Source: Oceanobacillus saliphilus (GTDB taxonomy: Bacteria > Bacillota > Bacilli > Bacillales > Amphibacillaceae). Taken from it: a stretch of 64,000 nt of DNA. Both the position numbers and the translations under genes were made by a program. A model generated the notes under the pieces. The model had not been told where the DNA came from. It was given only the letters and a program-made list of their open reading frames with translations, and made no database searches. The stretch is from contig NZ_JALCZU010000008.1 of assembly GCF_023522835.1 (NCBI RefSeq), positions 1 through 64,000 of the forward strand. The letters are read 5' to 3'. The number at the start of each line of letters is the position of its first letter. Positions within the stretch are counted from its first letter, which is position 1. Positions 36,132-45,269 of this stretch are shown piece by piece.

Positions 36132-36407
36132 TTTAAGTATAATTCTCCTGCTTATTTTCCTGATCACCTTTCAGAAAATTTATGGGGTTATACAACTATT
36201 TTTATTGTTTGTTTATTTCTGTTGTATACCCTTCATTACTTGATTTCAAAAAATAGGGGTTACTGGTTTATCTATATGCAAATAGAGAGCTATTTAAGAA
36301 AACTAAAAAATAATATTGGAAGACAGGCGATAGTAAATATTGTAATGACATTTGTGATATTGATTCCTATTATTATAATAGTATTGGCGTTTATTGTTTT
36401 AGGGTAA
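36132..36407 (+). pseudogene. membrane protein fragment cut by the transposon
   Basis: An open frame enters directly from the transposon end and continues as a membrane protein with two hydrophobic segments (TTIFIVCLFLLYTLHYLI and a C-terminal VNIVMTFVILIPIIIIVLAF). The N-terminus was lost, presumably when the element inserted. Family not recognised. Confidence 0.5.
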
Positions 36408-36464
36408 CGTAGACTTCCTAAAGCTTACAGCAATTATCAGGTTTAAAATACCACTTTTTTGCTA

Positions 36465-36632
36465 TTTATAGAGAAAGCAATAAATCATTGCCAAAGTTTA
36501 TTTGGGGGAGATGGTTCATTAGATAAATTAAATATTAATAGTAAATTTATCTATGGCGATCATTCAAGTATTGCAAAATATATAGAAGATACACATCAAG
36601 AAATTAGAAGAGTGCTGGTAAATGAAAAATAA
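36465..36632 (+). pseudogene. C-terminal fragment of an unknown protein
   Basis: A startless frame reads FIEKAINHCQSLFGGDGSLD, followed by KFIYGDHSSIAKYIEDTHQE, and stops at 36,632. It looks like true protein sequence, but the family is not recognised. Confidence 0.4.
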
Positions 36633-36845
36633 GTAATTTATGATTAACACCCGATTTATAGTTATAGTTCTGATGTCGATAATGATATAGAACAAAACGT
36701 GCAACTAACGATAAATCACTAACAGAGGAGAATTGTATATGGCTTACCACCATTAGAAACTGAAGATTAATCACCAAAGAGCAACATTTTTAATTTACAT
36801 TTTTTATTTTAGTCTACTTAGCTGTCAGGGATACTGGTAGGTATA

Positions 36846-37028
36846 TTGAGCAAAAAACCATATACTTTCTTAACATGCCTTAGTAAATTAAGTTTGATTG
36901 ATATAACTTTTATAGAAAAATTTTACAATCATATACATAAAATTATTTATATACTATACTTATTAGCTATTATTTTCTCCGGAATATTATCTTTTATTAT
37001 CTCTTTTATACCGTTATTTTTGTTCTAG
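36846..37028 (+). pseudogene. short hydrophobic remnant
   Basis: 60 codons with a very hydrophobic C-terminal half (IIYILYLLAIIFSGILSFII). It has a TTG start without a clear ribosome-binding site. It could be a leftover of a membrane protein gene or a chance frame. Confidence 0.3.
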
Positions 37029-37049
37029 TTTATTCTAATAATCAACTAC

Positions 37050-37298
37050 TTGAATTTATGGATAAACCCGTTTATTTTGTCAATTAAAGTTCAACGCACT
37101 GAATACACGATTGGTGAAATTCTTGATAGCGTAGAAAAAGATAGCGGAGAGCCTTCAACACATTCCGTATCAGTAAAAGTAGAGCAACTTGATATGTTTG
37201 ACTTGCTTGATGATGAAGAAGTTGTTGAAATCAGACCGACCTTGAACGAAAAGTCTGAGTGTGGTCCTAGTATACCGGGGAAAATGTATTATATATAA
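37050..37298 (+). pseudogene. C-terminal fragment of an unknown element protein
   Basis: An 82-codon frame, in which the later part (EYTIGEILDSVEKDSGEP, VKVEQLDMFDLLDDEE) is protein-like and acidic, while the first 12 residues look random. It is likely the tail of a larger mobile-element protein. No family recognised. Confidence 0.4.
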
Positions 37299-37388
37299 AA
37301 ACTAAGGTAGGAATATTTACATTTTCCTACCTTTCTTTAATCTGTTAAAATTATCCAGAGTGATAATACAGTTGAAGGAGATACATTA

Positions 37389-37613
37389 ATGAATTTCTTG
37401 GAAATCGCAAAAGAAAATCGCTTAAATGTAATTGAAATCAGTATACTTGTTTTTCTAAATCGTAAATTTCCAAATGCGGCTTCTGTAGAAGAAATGATTA
37501 CAAATGAAAAGGGATATTGGCAGGTAAGAAAAGGCATTAGTAGTTTAATTAATAAAGGGTTTGTAACCAAAGATAATAATAAATACAAAATTAAAAGAAA
37601 TAAATTATTATGA
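37389..37613 (+). CDS. small winged-helix-like protein
   Basis: A 74-aa basic protein whose pattern (IEISILVFLNRKFPNAASVE, then KGISSLINKGFVTKDNNKY) resembles a compact winged helix: helix, helix and a KGFVxKD wing. GAAGGAG precedes the ATG. It lies directly upstream of a CheY-like gene and may be its operon partner. Function unknown. Confidence 0.55.
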   Translation: MNFLEIAKENRLNVIEISILVFLNRKFPNAASVEEMITNEKGYWQVRKGISSLINKGFVTKDNNKYKIKRNKLL

Positions 37614-37638
37614 GGTATTAAGAAAGGGATGTAAGTCT

Positions 37639-37998
37639 ATTTACAAAGTACTCCTAGTAGATGATTCAACTTTTATGCGTAAATGGATTACTAATATACT
37701 GCATGAATCACGTCGATATACAGTAATTGCAGAAGCCTCAAATGGTCGAGAGGCTATTTTAAAATACAATGAACTTCATCCTGATATTGTAATTATGGAT
37801 CTCGTCATGGATGATATGGACGGAATACAAACTTTAAGACACCTTGTATATTTATTTTCGGGTATTAAAGTTATTATGTGTTCTTCACTTGCACAATACT
37901 CATCTATACAGGAATGTTTATCCTTAGGTGCCAAGGATTTTATCATTAAGCCTAACTTTAGTAATCTAATTCAGACACTAGATAACGTTGCTAATTAA
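37639..37998 (+). CDS. stand-alone CheY-like receiver domain
   Basis: A single receiver domain of about 119 aa. Motifs: acid pocket VLLVDDSTF, phosphoryl-acceptor Asp in IVIMDLVMDDMDG, switch Ser in VIMCSSLAQ and Lys in KDFIIKPNF. No output domain. The frame contains an ATG at 37,675, but that would delete the first strand and the acidic pocket; AAAGGGA lies 9 bases before an ATT at 37,639, so an AUU start is likely. It is transcribed with the 74-aa gene upstream. Confidence 0.72.
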   Translation: MYKVLLVDDSTFMRKWITNILHESRRYTVIAEASNGREAILKYNELHPDIVIMDLVMDDMDGIQTLRHLVYLFSGIKVIMCSSLAQYSSIQECLSLGAKDFIIKPNFSNLIQTLDNVAN

Positions 37999-38013
37999 CG
38001 ATTCAAACATAAA

Positions 38014-38038
38014 AGCCATCCTTTTGGGATGGCTACTT
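38014..38038 (-). terminator. terminator for the 58-aa leftward gene
   Basis: AGCCATCC-TTTTG-GGATGGCT stem; on the minus strand it is followed by TTTTATG. It overlaps the stop of the small gene on its right. Confidence 0.6.
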
Positions 38039-38209
38039 AAAATACTTATTTGCTATGTATCCAAATTTTCCTCGATCCATTGCAGGTTCTTTCGTAAGAT
38101 GGAAACACTTTAAATGTACTACTGTATAAAATTCACCAATAATCACGGGTTCATTAAAATTAACAACGTTTTGGCAAACTCCACAGCACAGACGGCCAAT
38201 CACAGACAT
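38033..38209 (-). CDS. 58-aa cysteine-containing protein
   Basis: MSVIGRLCCGVCQNVVNFNE, then a beta-rich middle (VIIGEFYTVVHLKCFHL). The CCxxC motif with the later C and H could bind zinc. GGGAGATGAT precedes the ATG at ideal spacing and a terminator follows, which makes this a real gene although short. Family unknown. Confidence 0.55.
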   Translation of the reverse strand: MSVIGRLCCGVCQNVVNFNEPVIIGEFYTVVHLKCFHLTKEPAMDRGKFGYIANKYFK

Positions 38210-38310
38210 ATTATCATCTCCCTGAATTAGTTATTCTACAGTTAGGCAAAAAGTCCTTGTTAAATTAATTTTAAAATTTCTACCCCCTCTTAGCCATTCG
38301 ATTCGATTGT

Positions 38311-38535
38311 ATGGTTAGGAGGGGATTTATAAAGTCTAAAAAATTTAATAATCATTTAACAGGTATCGGCGACTGGAAGGACTGGGTAGATTATGAAGAT
38401 TATGGTGAATCGGAATGTTCAAGAAGCAAGAGACATTATAGTGGGTATGATGATACACCGAGTAAAGAGGAATGTGACAGGATTTGTGCGGAGTTGTCTG
38501 GGGAGGTTGTAATAAGAGAAAAGCCCTCGAAGTGA
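38311..38535 (+). CDS. 74-aa hydrophilic protein of unknown function
   Basis: Rich in charged and aromatic residues (DWKDWVDYEDYGESECSRSK), with three cysteines. A GGAGGGG lies within its first codons rather than before them, so the true start may be a few codons later. A terminator (38,521) overlaps the end. No family recognised. Confidence 0.4.
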   Translation: MVRRGFIKSKKFNNHLTGIGDWKDWVDYEDYGESECSRSKRHYSGYDDTPSKEECDRICAELSGEVVIREKPSK

Positions 38536-38546
38536 GGGCTTTAAAT
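38521..38546 (+). terminator. rho-independent terminator
   Basis: AAGCCCTC-GAAGT-GAGGGCTT stem followed by a short T/A tail. It lies at the stop of the 74-aa gene, and on the other side serves as the end of the leftward pseudogene. Confidence 0.65.
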
Positions 38547-38973
38547 AACTTTATATAACATAGGTCTTATAAACAATAATAAATCCAAGTCTTCTTCAGG
38601 AGTTCTATTTTGCATGATAACCACTGTTTTGTTAGCCGTTATCATAAAATCATAACTTGTTTTTTTCAAAAGCGATTGAACAATTTAATGAGCTCAGTTT
38701 ACTTGCAGCTTCATATCTATTGTAATCATCGCTCGAATTAACTCTATCTCCGTAAAGCGCAACGCTCTTGAGACTTCCATCGTTAAACCCATTTAACCAG
38801 CCTCCCCACACATTTTGCGTATGTTGAATAAGGTATGGAAAATCAACATTTGAACGGGACAGACTAAATTTTTCAGTATATTGTTTTTCAAACTTTTTTT
38901 AAAAATCATTCACGGATGATTTGTTTCCCTCGATTAGCATTAAACTAATATCCATATTATAATAAACATTCAT
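38541..38973 (-). pseudogene. frameshifted gene of unknown function
   Basis: On the minus strand the ATG at 38,973 opens MNVYYNMDISLMLIEGNKSS, which is broken by a stop in an A-run. It resumes in another frame with EKQYTEKFSLSRSNVDFPYL, then WGGWLNGFNDG and RYEAASKLSSLNC, and after a second shift with DFMITANKTVVIMQNRT. At least two frameshifts separate about 140 residues. Family not recognised. Confidence 0.55.
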
Positions 38974-39766
38974 ACATGGTTATATTCCTCTGTGGGTTTT
39001 AATTACCATTCTAACATTCGGAGAGTAAGTCATTTTTATGAGTACATGCAGCCAAGAGAAAGGAACAACGTTGCTCGTATTTATAGCGTGATTGATCATG
39101 AATCGAACAACTTAAAAATCTTATCGTAATGTCGTAATAAATGCGCCCATGATGAAAGGTTATGCAAGTTTTATAGTCGTAGTGCAATCAATAACAGTTA
39201 CATTAATAATAGATTGTCTATTCCTATGTCTGGTGGTGGTCACTCAACCATTCATCACAGGTGAAGCATAAGCATGTTACTGGGGGATAAGAATGAAGCT
39301 AGGATGTTATACCGCACATTAGTAATTTGAGGATATCCTTGTGGCAGTAAATGTTTTCTTTGAGAAGTCGTTTTAAAAAGCAGCAAAAAGGTTAGAAACG
39401 CAAGCAAATAGATACTCCAATTCTTATAATGAATTGAGCAGAAAATCTAAAAAGACAATAAATCAAATAGGTTCCCGGTATATAGCCTGCCAGCGTATTT
39501 TTTTGAATACCCCTTGAATACCCTTTAATAATATGATTAAACAAAGCCAGTATTTATTCGTATATTCGGTTGTTATTCTATTAATGTGTAGACAAAAATA
39601 GACAAGATTTTAAGGTAGTCACATAAAGAATAGGATAAAGATAATTGTTCATGTTTTGTTCATGTTTATGTTTATTATTGGCTTTTTTCATGTTTAGTGA
39701 AAGCAAAAAAACATTGATTTAATGGGGTTTCCAGAGATTGTTTGTTCATGTTTATATGGTTAATAT
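38974..39766. other. decayed right part of the first island
   Basis: No intact gene; short frames show protein-like patches interrupted by stops. From 39,648 to 39,752 several TGTTCATG motifs recur (39,650, 39,661, 39,742), like the arm sites near attL at 12,950-12,972. Confidence 0.5.
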
Positions 39767-39785
39767 ATGGGCGGCATGATGTAAT
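39767..39785. other. attachment core (attR of island 1 / attL of island 2)
   Basis: ATGGGCGGCATGATGTAAT, identical to the groEL end at 12,879-12,897. A further GCCTATAAA follows within a few bases in both places, so homology extends past the core. TGTTCATG arm motifs lie on the left and a broken integrase gene on the right. Confidence 0.8.
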
Positions 39786-39870
39786 CATCTGCCTATAAAA
39801 CACTGATTTATCAAAGTTTGACAGCCTTTCACTCATCGAAAAGAGTGAAAAAGTCACATGAAAGTCACAT

Positions 39871-41074
39871 TTATTTCATATTTATGTCTGAAAGGGCGTT
39901 TTCGTACAAAGTTCTCACTTTGGCGGAAGCGTCCTTTTTCATCTTGTTGGTAACATGTGTATAAATCTTCATTGTTGTTTTCATGTCCTCATGTCCAACC
40001 TTCTCCATAATGGTTGCCAAATCGATTCCAGCTTCCGTCATCATACTAATATGGGAGTGCCGGAAGATATGTGGAGTAGCATGCTTTTCTATTTTCGTGT
40101 AACCCAGAAGCCGATTCATACGCATAATAATGTTTTTCTGGATAAACGGATAGCCATTGGATCTGCAGAATATGAAATTTGCATCGTGATACTCGTCTAA
40201 TTCATGGCGGTATTTCATTTTAATTTTTTGTCTGTCGCTTTCGATGTGACTTGAGTAATGCCATTATTTCATCTTCTACCGGTATAGTTCGGATGAATCC
40301 TTCCGTTTTTGGTGGAGTCAACTCATATTTCCGAATTATTATCTTCATTGTATAGTGTTTTTGTAATCCTTAACTCATTCGTATTAAAATTAATATCGGA
40401 CCACTTCAATGCACACAGTTCACCTGACCGCATCCCAGAAAATGCTAATAAATAAAATCGCTCTATGTCCAGATCAAGACCATGTTCACGAACAGCCTTT
40501 AAAAATTCTTCCAGTTCTTCCCGTTCTAAATACTTCTGTTCGATTGGGTCAGTTTCTATTTCTTCCACAGTCCTGCTTTTTTGGGGATAACTACATCTTC
40601 ACTTGGATTATGTTTAATGAGTCTGTCTTTTATAGCCTGTCTGAATATCATACCAGCTGTTGTATTAACACCTTGCACGGTCGTTCTGGCAAATTTAGGA
40701 GCAATCGTACTTATTAACTTCTGGTACTGAGCATGCGTTATCTTAGCGATTGGAGTTTTTGCTATAAATCGATTTAATATCTTTATTTCCTTTTCACGTA
40801 TACGGATCGTACTTCTTTTAACGCCGGTTAAAGTATATATTTCCAGCCAATGTTTTGCTGCAGCTTCGAAAGGAACTTTTTTTCCCATATTTTCATCAAA
40901 CATATCTTCTTCTAATGACCGAATAGCAGCTTCCACACGTTTCTTGGCTTCTCCTTTTGATTTCCCTCTACGCCTGATTTGTTTCCGTTTTCCAGTTGCT
41001 GGATCTCTTGGTCCATCTTCTACACACATCCAGCGTTTTTGGCCTGATTTTGTTTTTATCTCCTCACAATACAC
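39871..41074 (-). pseudogene. tyrosine integrase broken by frameshifts
   Basis: Three pieces in different frames together span a full-length integrase: 41,074-40,556 (arm-binding and core-binding part, TKSGQKRWMCVEDGPRDPATG), 40,568-40,323 (catalytic Arg in FSGMRSGELCALKW) and 40,218-39,871 (HIFRHSHISMM, VGHEDMKTTMKIYTHV with Tyr). The element can no longer excise by itself. Its 3' end faces the core at 39,767, like the intact integrase faces the groEL core. Confidence 0.85.
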
Positions 41075-41088
41075 TTCGGTTCACCCTT

Positions 41089-41505
41089 TCATTCTAAACG
41101 ACGGTGAGCAAAGTCTTCCTCTACGTTGAATTGAGTCATAATCTCGTAGACAGTTGGGTTATTTATTTCTTCTAACATGTAGGTTGGTACGCAAAAGTGA
41201 TAAGCAAATGTATTCGCCTGCCATTCCTGTAGCTCACGAAACATATAAAACATTTTCAATTGGTTTCCAACATGGCCAAGACAATGACCAACTTCATGAC
41301 CAAACGACTGCCACTCTCTCTGTTTGCTTGAATTTTGGAGAACAATAACGTTACCTAATCTAAAGCTGACGGACGAGTAATGTACTTTCAATTGTAAATG
41401 GTTAGCAATATGGTTTATCTCTAACTGATGCGGTTTACTGATTCGCATTGTCTTGTATAAAGAAATGATGTAATCTTCCAAATATGTATAATTAATTGTC
41501 ATCAC
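41089..41505 (-). CDS. immA: ImmA/IrrE-type metalloprotease
   Basis: A 138-aa protein with the zinc motif HEVGHCLGH (HExxH, residues about 70-78) and the downstream Glu in QEWQANTFAYH. In ICEBs1 and phages such proteases cleave the ImmR-type repressor to start induction. Here the partner repressor (42,085-42,970) is frameshifted. AGGTGA lies before the start. Confidence 0.8.
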   Translation of the reverse strand: MMTINYTYLEDYIISLYKTMRISKPHQLEINHIANHLQLKVHYSSVSFRLGNVIVLQNSSKQREWQSFGHEVGHCLGHVGNQLKMFYMFRELQEWQANTFAYHFCVPTYMLEEINNPTVYEIMTQFNVEEDFAHRRLE

Positions 41506-41579
41506 CTTTTTATATAGAATGTATGTTCCCTTTTAATGTACAAAATATGGTGTACAGGTTAATGCACACCTAAAAGGGA

Positions 41580-41858
41580 TTAGTTAACGAATGTAGTATT
41601 GCGAGCTTTCCAATCTTCTAATTTGATGAATACCCAAAATCCGTATATACCTAAAGTTATTACAGTGAAAAACCACCACTTTATCCAATGACCGAACAAG
41701 CCCACCGCTGATCCGTTAAACTGCATTCTTTTCCCTTCAATTACAGTGTGATTTATTTTCCAGCCGTAGATCATGGTAATTGACCAAGGATAACAAATGC
41801 CAAGCGTAATTACAGTTACTATCGTACCTAATATTACCCATCCTATAAATTGCAACAA
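41580..41858 (-). CDS. DUF898-like membrane protein
   Basis: At least 92 aa with two hydrophobic segments (LLQFIGWVILGTIVTVITLG and WWFFTVITLGIYGFWVFI) and the family's WKINHTVIEGKRMQFNGSA linker. The frame stays open upstream for 20 more codons (SEVVKIQVSKGKISYFDGGL), which also fits the family, but that stretch has no ATG, GTG or TTG; a TTG at 41,858 is the first standard start. So the N-terminus may be damaged or use an AUU/AUC codon after GAGGGAG. Confidence 0.65.
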   Translation of the reverse strand: MLQFIGWVILGTIVTVITLGICYPWSITMIYGWKINHTVIEGKRMQFNGSAVGLFGHWIKWWFFTVITLGIYGFWVFIKLEDWKARNTTFVN

Positions 41859-42084
41859 ACCACCATCAAAATAGGATATCTTACCTTTGCTAACTTGTAT
41901 CTTTACGACTTCTGAAATGATTATCTACTCCCTCTTATAAATTATTGTTCAATGTATTTGACTGCAAATGGGTTATTTTTTTCTCCAACTCATCAATCAA
42001 TGGTTTTTGCGATTCATCTGGAATATCATCTTTTTTTAAAAAGAATAAAGCCTCCTGGTATTGATCGATTGCTTTTTTAACATT

Positions 42085-42970
42085 TCATTTAAACTCATTT
42101 TTTTCTGCGTTTTCTATGTAGTCGTCAAATTGCGCTTTGTGAACAAAAGCGTGTATCGAGTTTTCTAAGTCTTTATTTTCGTATGAAAATTCTTGATTAA
42201 ATTTAAGAAGTTCATCAAGCGCTTTGTCGGCGTTCGACATTTTCGTTTTAACAGTTTTCGCTCTTTTTGCTTTTTCGATATGCTTTTCCACTAAAACATA
42301 GATTTCTTGTTCAATCATTTCTTCTTTTTCTTTCAGTAATTTAGCTTTTGCGTCGTGAGGGTTAGGTTCAAACACAGTAATTCCTCTCGACCAAAACTCA
42401 TTAATCAAATCGTCGCACTTTTCAATAGCTAAATCAACTCTGCCAATCTTCGTATTAAAATTCTTAGAAGTGTTTATTAGATTTATAGAGTCGTTTAACA
42501 CCCGAACTATACTTTCTAACGACATCACTACTGGACCATGGCAATTATTACATAAACCCGCATTAGACACCTTTAAAAAGAACCCTTTCTTGCTACAATA
42601 TTTACATTGAGCCACTTTAATCCCCCTTTTTTTTTTATACATTATGTACTTAATCATGTTTAGAGCTTCTTCTCTTTGTTCATCAGACATGTTTTTCCAA
42701 TTCTCAAACATTAATTGGGTTGATGGGTCGTTGATAAGTTTTTCTAGTTCTGATTCCTCAGCGTTATTTACGCTCTCTGATCTACCAAGTAAGTAATCCG
42801 TTGTTGTATGTAAGACATTTGCTAAATCTTTTAAAACTTCATTCGAAGGAGTGCTGTACTCGTTTTCGTAATTACTTATAGTACTTTTTGTGGTATTTAT
42901 TCTTTTCCCTAGTTCCTCTTGCGATAGTTTTCTGAGTTTCCTAACATATTTTTAATCTTTTCGAGAACAC
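42085..42970 (-). pseudogene. XRE repressor with zinc-ribbon extension, frameshifted
   Basis: AGGAGG precedes a GTG at 42,970 that opens an XRE domain (FSKRLK, then YVRKLRKLSQEELGKR and TKSTISNYENEYSTPSN). A single extra A in the run near 42,945 breaks the frame between RLK and YVRK. The rest is one open frame: SELEKLINDPS, then NMSDEQREEALNMIKYI and, unusually, a C-x2-C...C-x2-C zinc ribbon (CKYCSKKG ... LCNNCHG) and a long helical C-terminus. It is the presumed immunity repressor of island 2. Confidence 0.7.
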
Positions 42971-42984
42971 CAGAATTCCTCCTA

Positions 42985-43125
42985 TCCCCTACGTACAAGT
43001 ATATTGTACTCTATGTATAAAATTATTAAAACGAAAGTATGAAAATTTTGTACTAAAAACTATTGACATTCAACATACTTGTACTTGTATTGGGGTTTTA
43101 GGTACAAGATACTCATACTTGAAGG
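42985..43125. promoter_or_regulatory. repressor/Cro operator region
   Basis: Between the divergent repressor and Cro genes the motif GTACAAGTA/TACTTGTAC recurs (42,993, 43,077-43,092, 43,113-43,130) with TTGACA at 43,064 as a rightward -35. It has the layout of a prophage operator. Confidence 0.6.
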
Positions 43126-43134
43126 AGGGATTAC

Positions 43135-43362
43135 ATGAAAAATCAAAGACTGATTGAAGTCCGAAAGCAAAAACACTTAAATCAAACTCAATTGGCTCTA
43201 ATGCTAGGTTTCAAAGGAAAGCAATCAGTCGCCAATTGGGAAAAAGGTCACTCGACACCGACATTATCTACTGCAATCGCGATAGCGGAGATACTAAACA
43301 AAGAAGTTGAGTTTTTATTTGGTAGCAATGTACAAGTTTCTCATACAAAACAAATCATATAG
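43135..43362 (+). CDS. Cro/C1-type XRE regulator
   Basis: A 75-aa protein that is essentially one helix-turn-helix domain: EVRKQKHLNQTQLALMLGFK, then QSVANWEKGHSTPTLST. AAGGAGGG precedes the ATG. It is divergent from the broken repressor and fits an antirepressor/Cro role. Confidence 0.8.
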   Translation: MKNQRLIEVRKQKHLNQTQLALMLGFKGKQSVANWEKGHSTPTLSTAIAIAEILNKEVEFLFGSNVQVSHTKQII

Positions 43363-43417
43363 GAGGTATGTAAATGACTCAACTTACAAATCAGGCGTCT
43401 TTTATATAAGAAGCATG

Positions 43418-43573
43418 TTACCCTCCCTTTGAACTAGCATTCATTAAACCTTGATAGATCCGCACAGGAACATTAAAGTAATCATAAGTTCCGCTACGAA
43501 ATTGAATTCTAAGGGTTTGTAAGGATGAATCATAACCCACAGCAACTAAATTTGATGAACTAACGTATTGCAT
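43418..43573 (-). CDS. KTSC-domain protein, truncated
   Basis: 51 aa: MQYVSSSNLVAVGYDSSLQT, then IQFRSGTYDYFNVPVRIYQG, ending NASSKGG. KTSC proteins usually continue with S-Y/F-H-x-x-I-K-N-R-Y; here the end is missing, so this copy lacks about ten residues. A GGAGG site lies before ATG. Often found in prophages; function unknown. Confidence 0.7.
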   Translation of the reverse strand: MQYVSSSNLVAVGYDSSLQTLRIQFRSGTYDYFNVPVRIYQGLMNASSKGG

Positions 43574-43691
43574 ATTAATAATTTCCACCTCCTTTCTCTA
43601 ATAACTATTCAACATAAGATAAGCGAATCCTCTTATTAGCAGGAAAATAGTCCTCTTTTATCGTATAATGTAGATAAAAGGAGGACGTAAA

Positions 43692-44279
43692 ATGTATAAA
43701 CTTGGGGGGATGTGGCGTAACACAAGTACTGGCACTTTAGGTGTATCATATAAGTGTGGATATTGTGGAAACATCGCTGGACCATCCCGATACTATGAAA
43801 CAGAGAGCAATGGTGGTAAGGGGTACATTTATATTTGCCCGACTTGCAATCGACCTACTTATAAGAACAGCTACACAGATGAACAAACTCCTGGGCCAAT
43901 ATTCGGTAACGAAGTTGAACACTTGCCAAATGGCATAGAAGAACTATATGAAGAGGCGAGAAATTGTATTAAAGTGAACGCCTATACTTCATCGGTTTTA
44001 TCTTGTCGAAAACTACTAATGAACGTATCGGTTATGAAGGGTGCAGAACCTGGGAAAAGATTTGCATTTTACGTTGATTTTTTAGAAGATAATCATTTTA
44101 TCCCACCCGATAGTAGAGAATGGGTGGATCATATAAGAAAGAAAGGAAACGAAGCAACTCATGAAATACCTAGCATTTCTAAAGAAGATGCAATAGAGTT
44201 GCTGGATTTTACTGAAATGTTACTTAGATTTGTGTATGAAATGCCAGGTAAAATGAAAAAGCATACTGAAATAGAATAA
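43692..44279 (+). CDS. DUF4145-domain protein with zinc ribbon
   Basis: A 195-aa protein: N-terminal zinc ribbon (YKCGYCGNIAG and YICPTCNRPT) and a helical DUF4145 region (IEELYEEARNCIKVNAYTSS, then CRKLLMNV and WVDHIRKKGNEATHE). DUF4145 also occurs in defence-associated proteins. AAAAGGAGGACG precedes the ATG. It has its own terminator. Confidence 0.78.
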   Translation: MYKLGGMWRNTSTGTLGVSYKCGYCGNIAGPSRYYETESNGGKGYIYICPTCNRPTYKNSYTDEQTPGPIFGNEVEHLPNGIEELYEEARNCIKVNAYTSSVLSCRKLLMNVSVMKGAEPGKRFAFYVDFLEDNHFIPPDSREWVDHIRKKGNEATHEIPSISKEDAIELLDFTEMLLRFVYEMPGKMKKHTEIE

Positions 44280-44289
44280 TAGTTATTTT

Positions 44290-44312
44290 AGCACCCATCG
44301 AGGTGCTTTTTC
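44290..44312 (+). terminator. terminator after the DUF4145 gene
   Basis: AGCACC-CATCGA-GGTGCT stem then TTTTTC. A twin with the same stem follows the membrane protein at 45,204-45,227. Confidence 0.75.
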
Positions 44313-44374
44313 TTTTGCATAAAAGCAGGAATAAATAAAGTTACTTTTGACGAATTAGAACAAGTGGAGGTGCG

Positions 44375-44506
44375 ATGGACGATTTAAAAATTAAGCAATC
44401 ATTAGAAATTATTGTTGAGACAGACGAATACATTCTATGGCGTGTTAGCTGGGTAGTATTAGGTGAGCACAATGAGCAATGGATAACGGAATATAAGGAA
44501 AAATAA
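44375..44506 (+). CDS. 43-aa small protein
   Basis: MDDLKIKQSLEIIVETDEYI, then LWRVSWVVLGEHNEQW. GTGGAGGTG lies 5-6 bases before the ATG. It resembles small prophage proteins but no family is recognised. Confidence 0.5.
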   Translation: MDDLKIKQSLEIIVETDEYILWRVSWVVLGEHNEQWITEYKEK

Positions 44507-44557
44507 GTAGGATAACATCCCTTTTTGCCGTAATATATTAATAAAGGGGATGAAAAT

Positions 44558-45205
44558 ATGAAAGATTTTGAAAAGAGATTACTAAATTTAATTACTTATG
44601 TAGCTATATTAATTATTGTATTATTAATAGTAGGTTACAAGTCTTTTGGAAATGTAGATGGAGCAGCTTTATTATCATTTCTCGGAGCATTAGTTGGTGC
44701 TTTAATAACTTTAGTAGGTGTATTATTTACTATTAACGCTTCCTTTGAAGGTATTAAATTATCTATTCAAAAACAAGAAAGGCAGGATTTTTTAGATAAC
44801 GCACCGAAAAAGATAAGAATATTGCACAGTATTAATAAAAAATTAAATCAATTATCCGATGAAATTATGTTGAACAACGATAATAATTTCACAAATATTA
44901 ATACAGAAAAAATCGAGGCAATTATAAACAATCTGTTAGATGAATCTTCGCAAGTGAATGCAACAACATTTAATGTAATTGAAGACTTGGAGCCGCATTT
45001 AACCTTATATTTTATACCTGAGTATAAAAAACTTATAGGGGTAGATGAACGTGGGTTTCCGAAATTAACTGACCAAAATAAATATACCAAGTTGTGCAAG
45101 GATTCTATTAAAAAAGTTGATGAAGCTATTGAAAAGATAAGTAGCCTAAAAATAAAAATTAAACAGGATTATAATACTGAACAATTTAACAAGATTAGAG
45201 AATAG
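44558..45205 (+). CDS. membrane-anchored coiled-coil protein of unknown function
   Basis: 215 aa: two transmembrane helices near the N-terminus (residues about 10-27 and 33-58) followed by a cytoplasmic helical domain of about 150 residues. GGGG precedes the ATG. Such small 2-TM proteins are common in accessory islands; function not recognised. Terminator at 45,204-45,227. Confidence 0.6.
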   Translation: MKDFEKRLLNLITYVAILIIVLLIVGYKSFGNVDGAALLSFLGALVGALITLVGVLFTINASFEGIKLSIQKQERQDFLDNAPKKIRILHSINKKLNQLSDEIMLNNDNNFTNINTEKIEAIINNLLDESSQVNATTFNVIEDLEPHLTLYFIPEYKKLIGVDERGFPKLTDQNKYTKLCKDSIKKVDEAIEKISSLKIKIKQDYNTEQFNKIRE

Positions 45206-45227
45206 CACCCAATGAGGTGCTTTTTCT
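45204..45227 (+). terminator. terminator after the membrane protein gene
   Basis: AGCACC-CAATGA-GGTGCT then TTTTTC, near-identical to 44,290-44,312. Confidence 0.75.
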
Positions 45228-45269
45228 TTTGCTCAAAGACAGCAAATTAGGGGGTAAGGTGATGACTTA

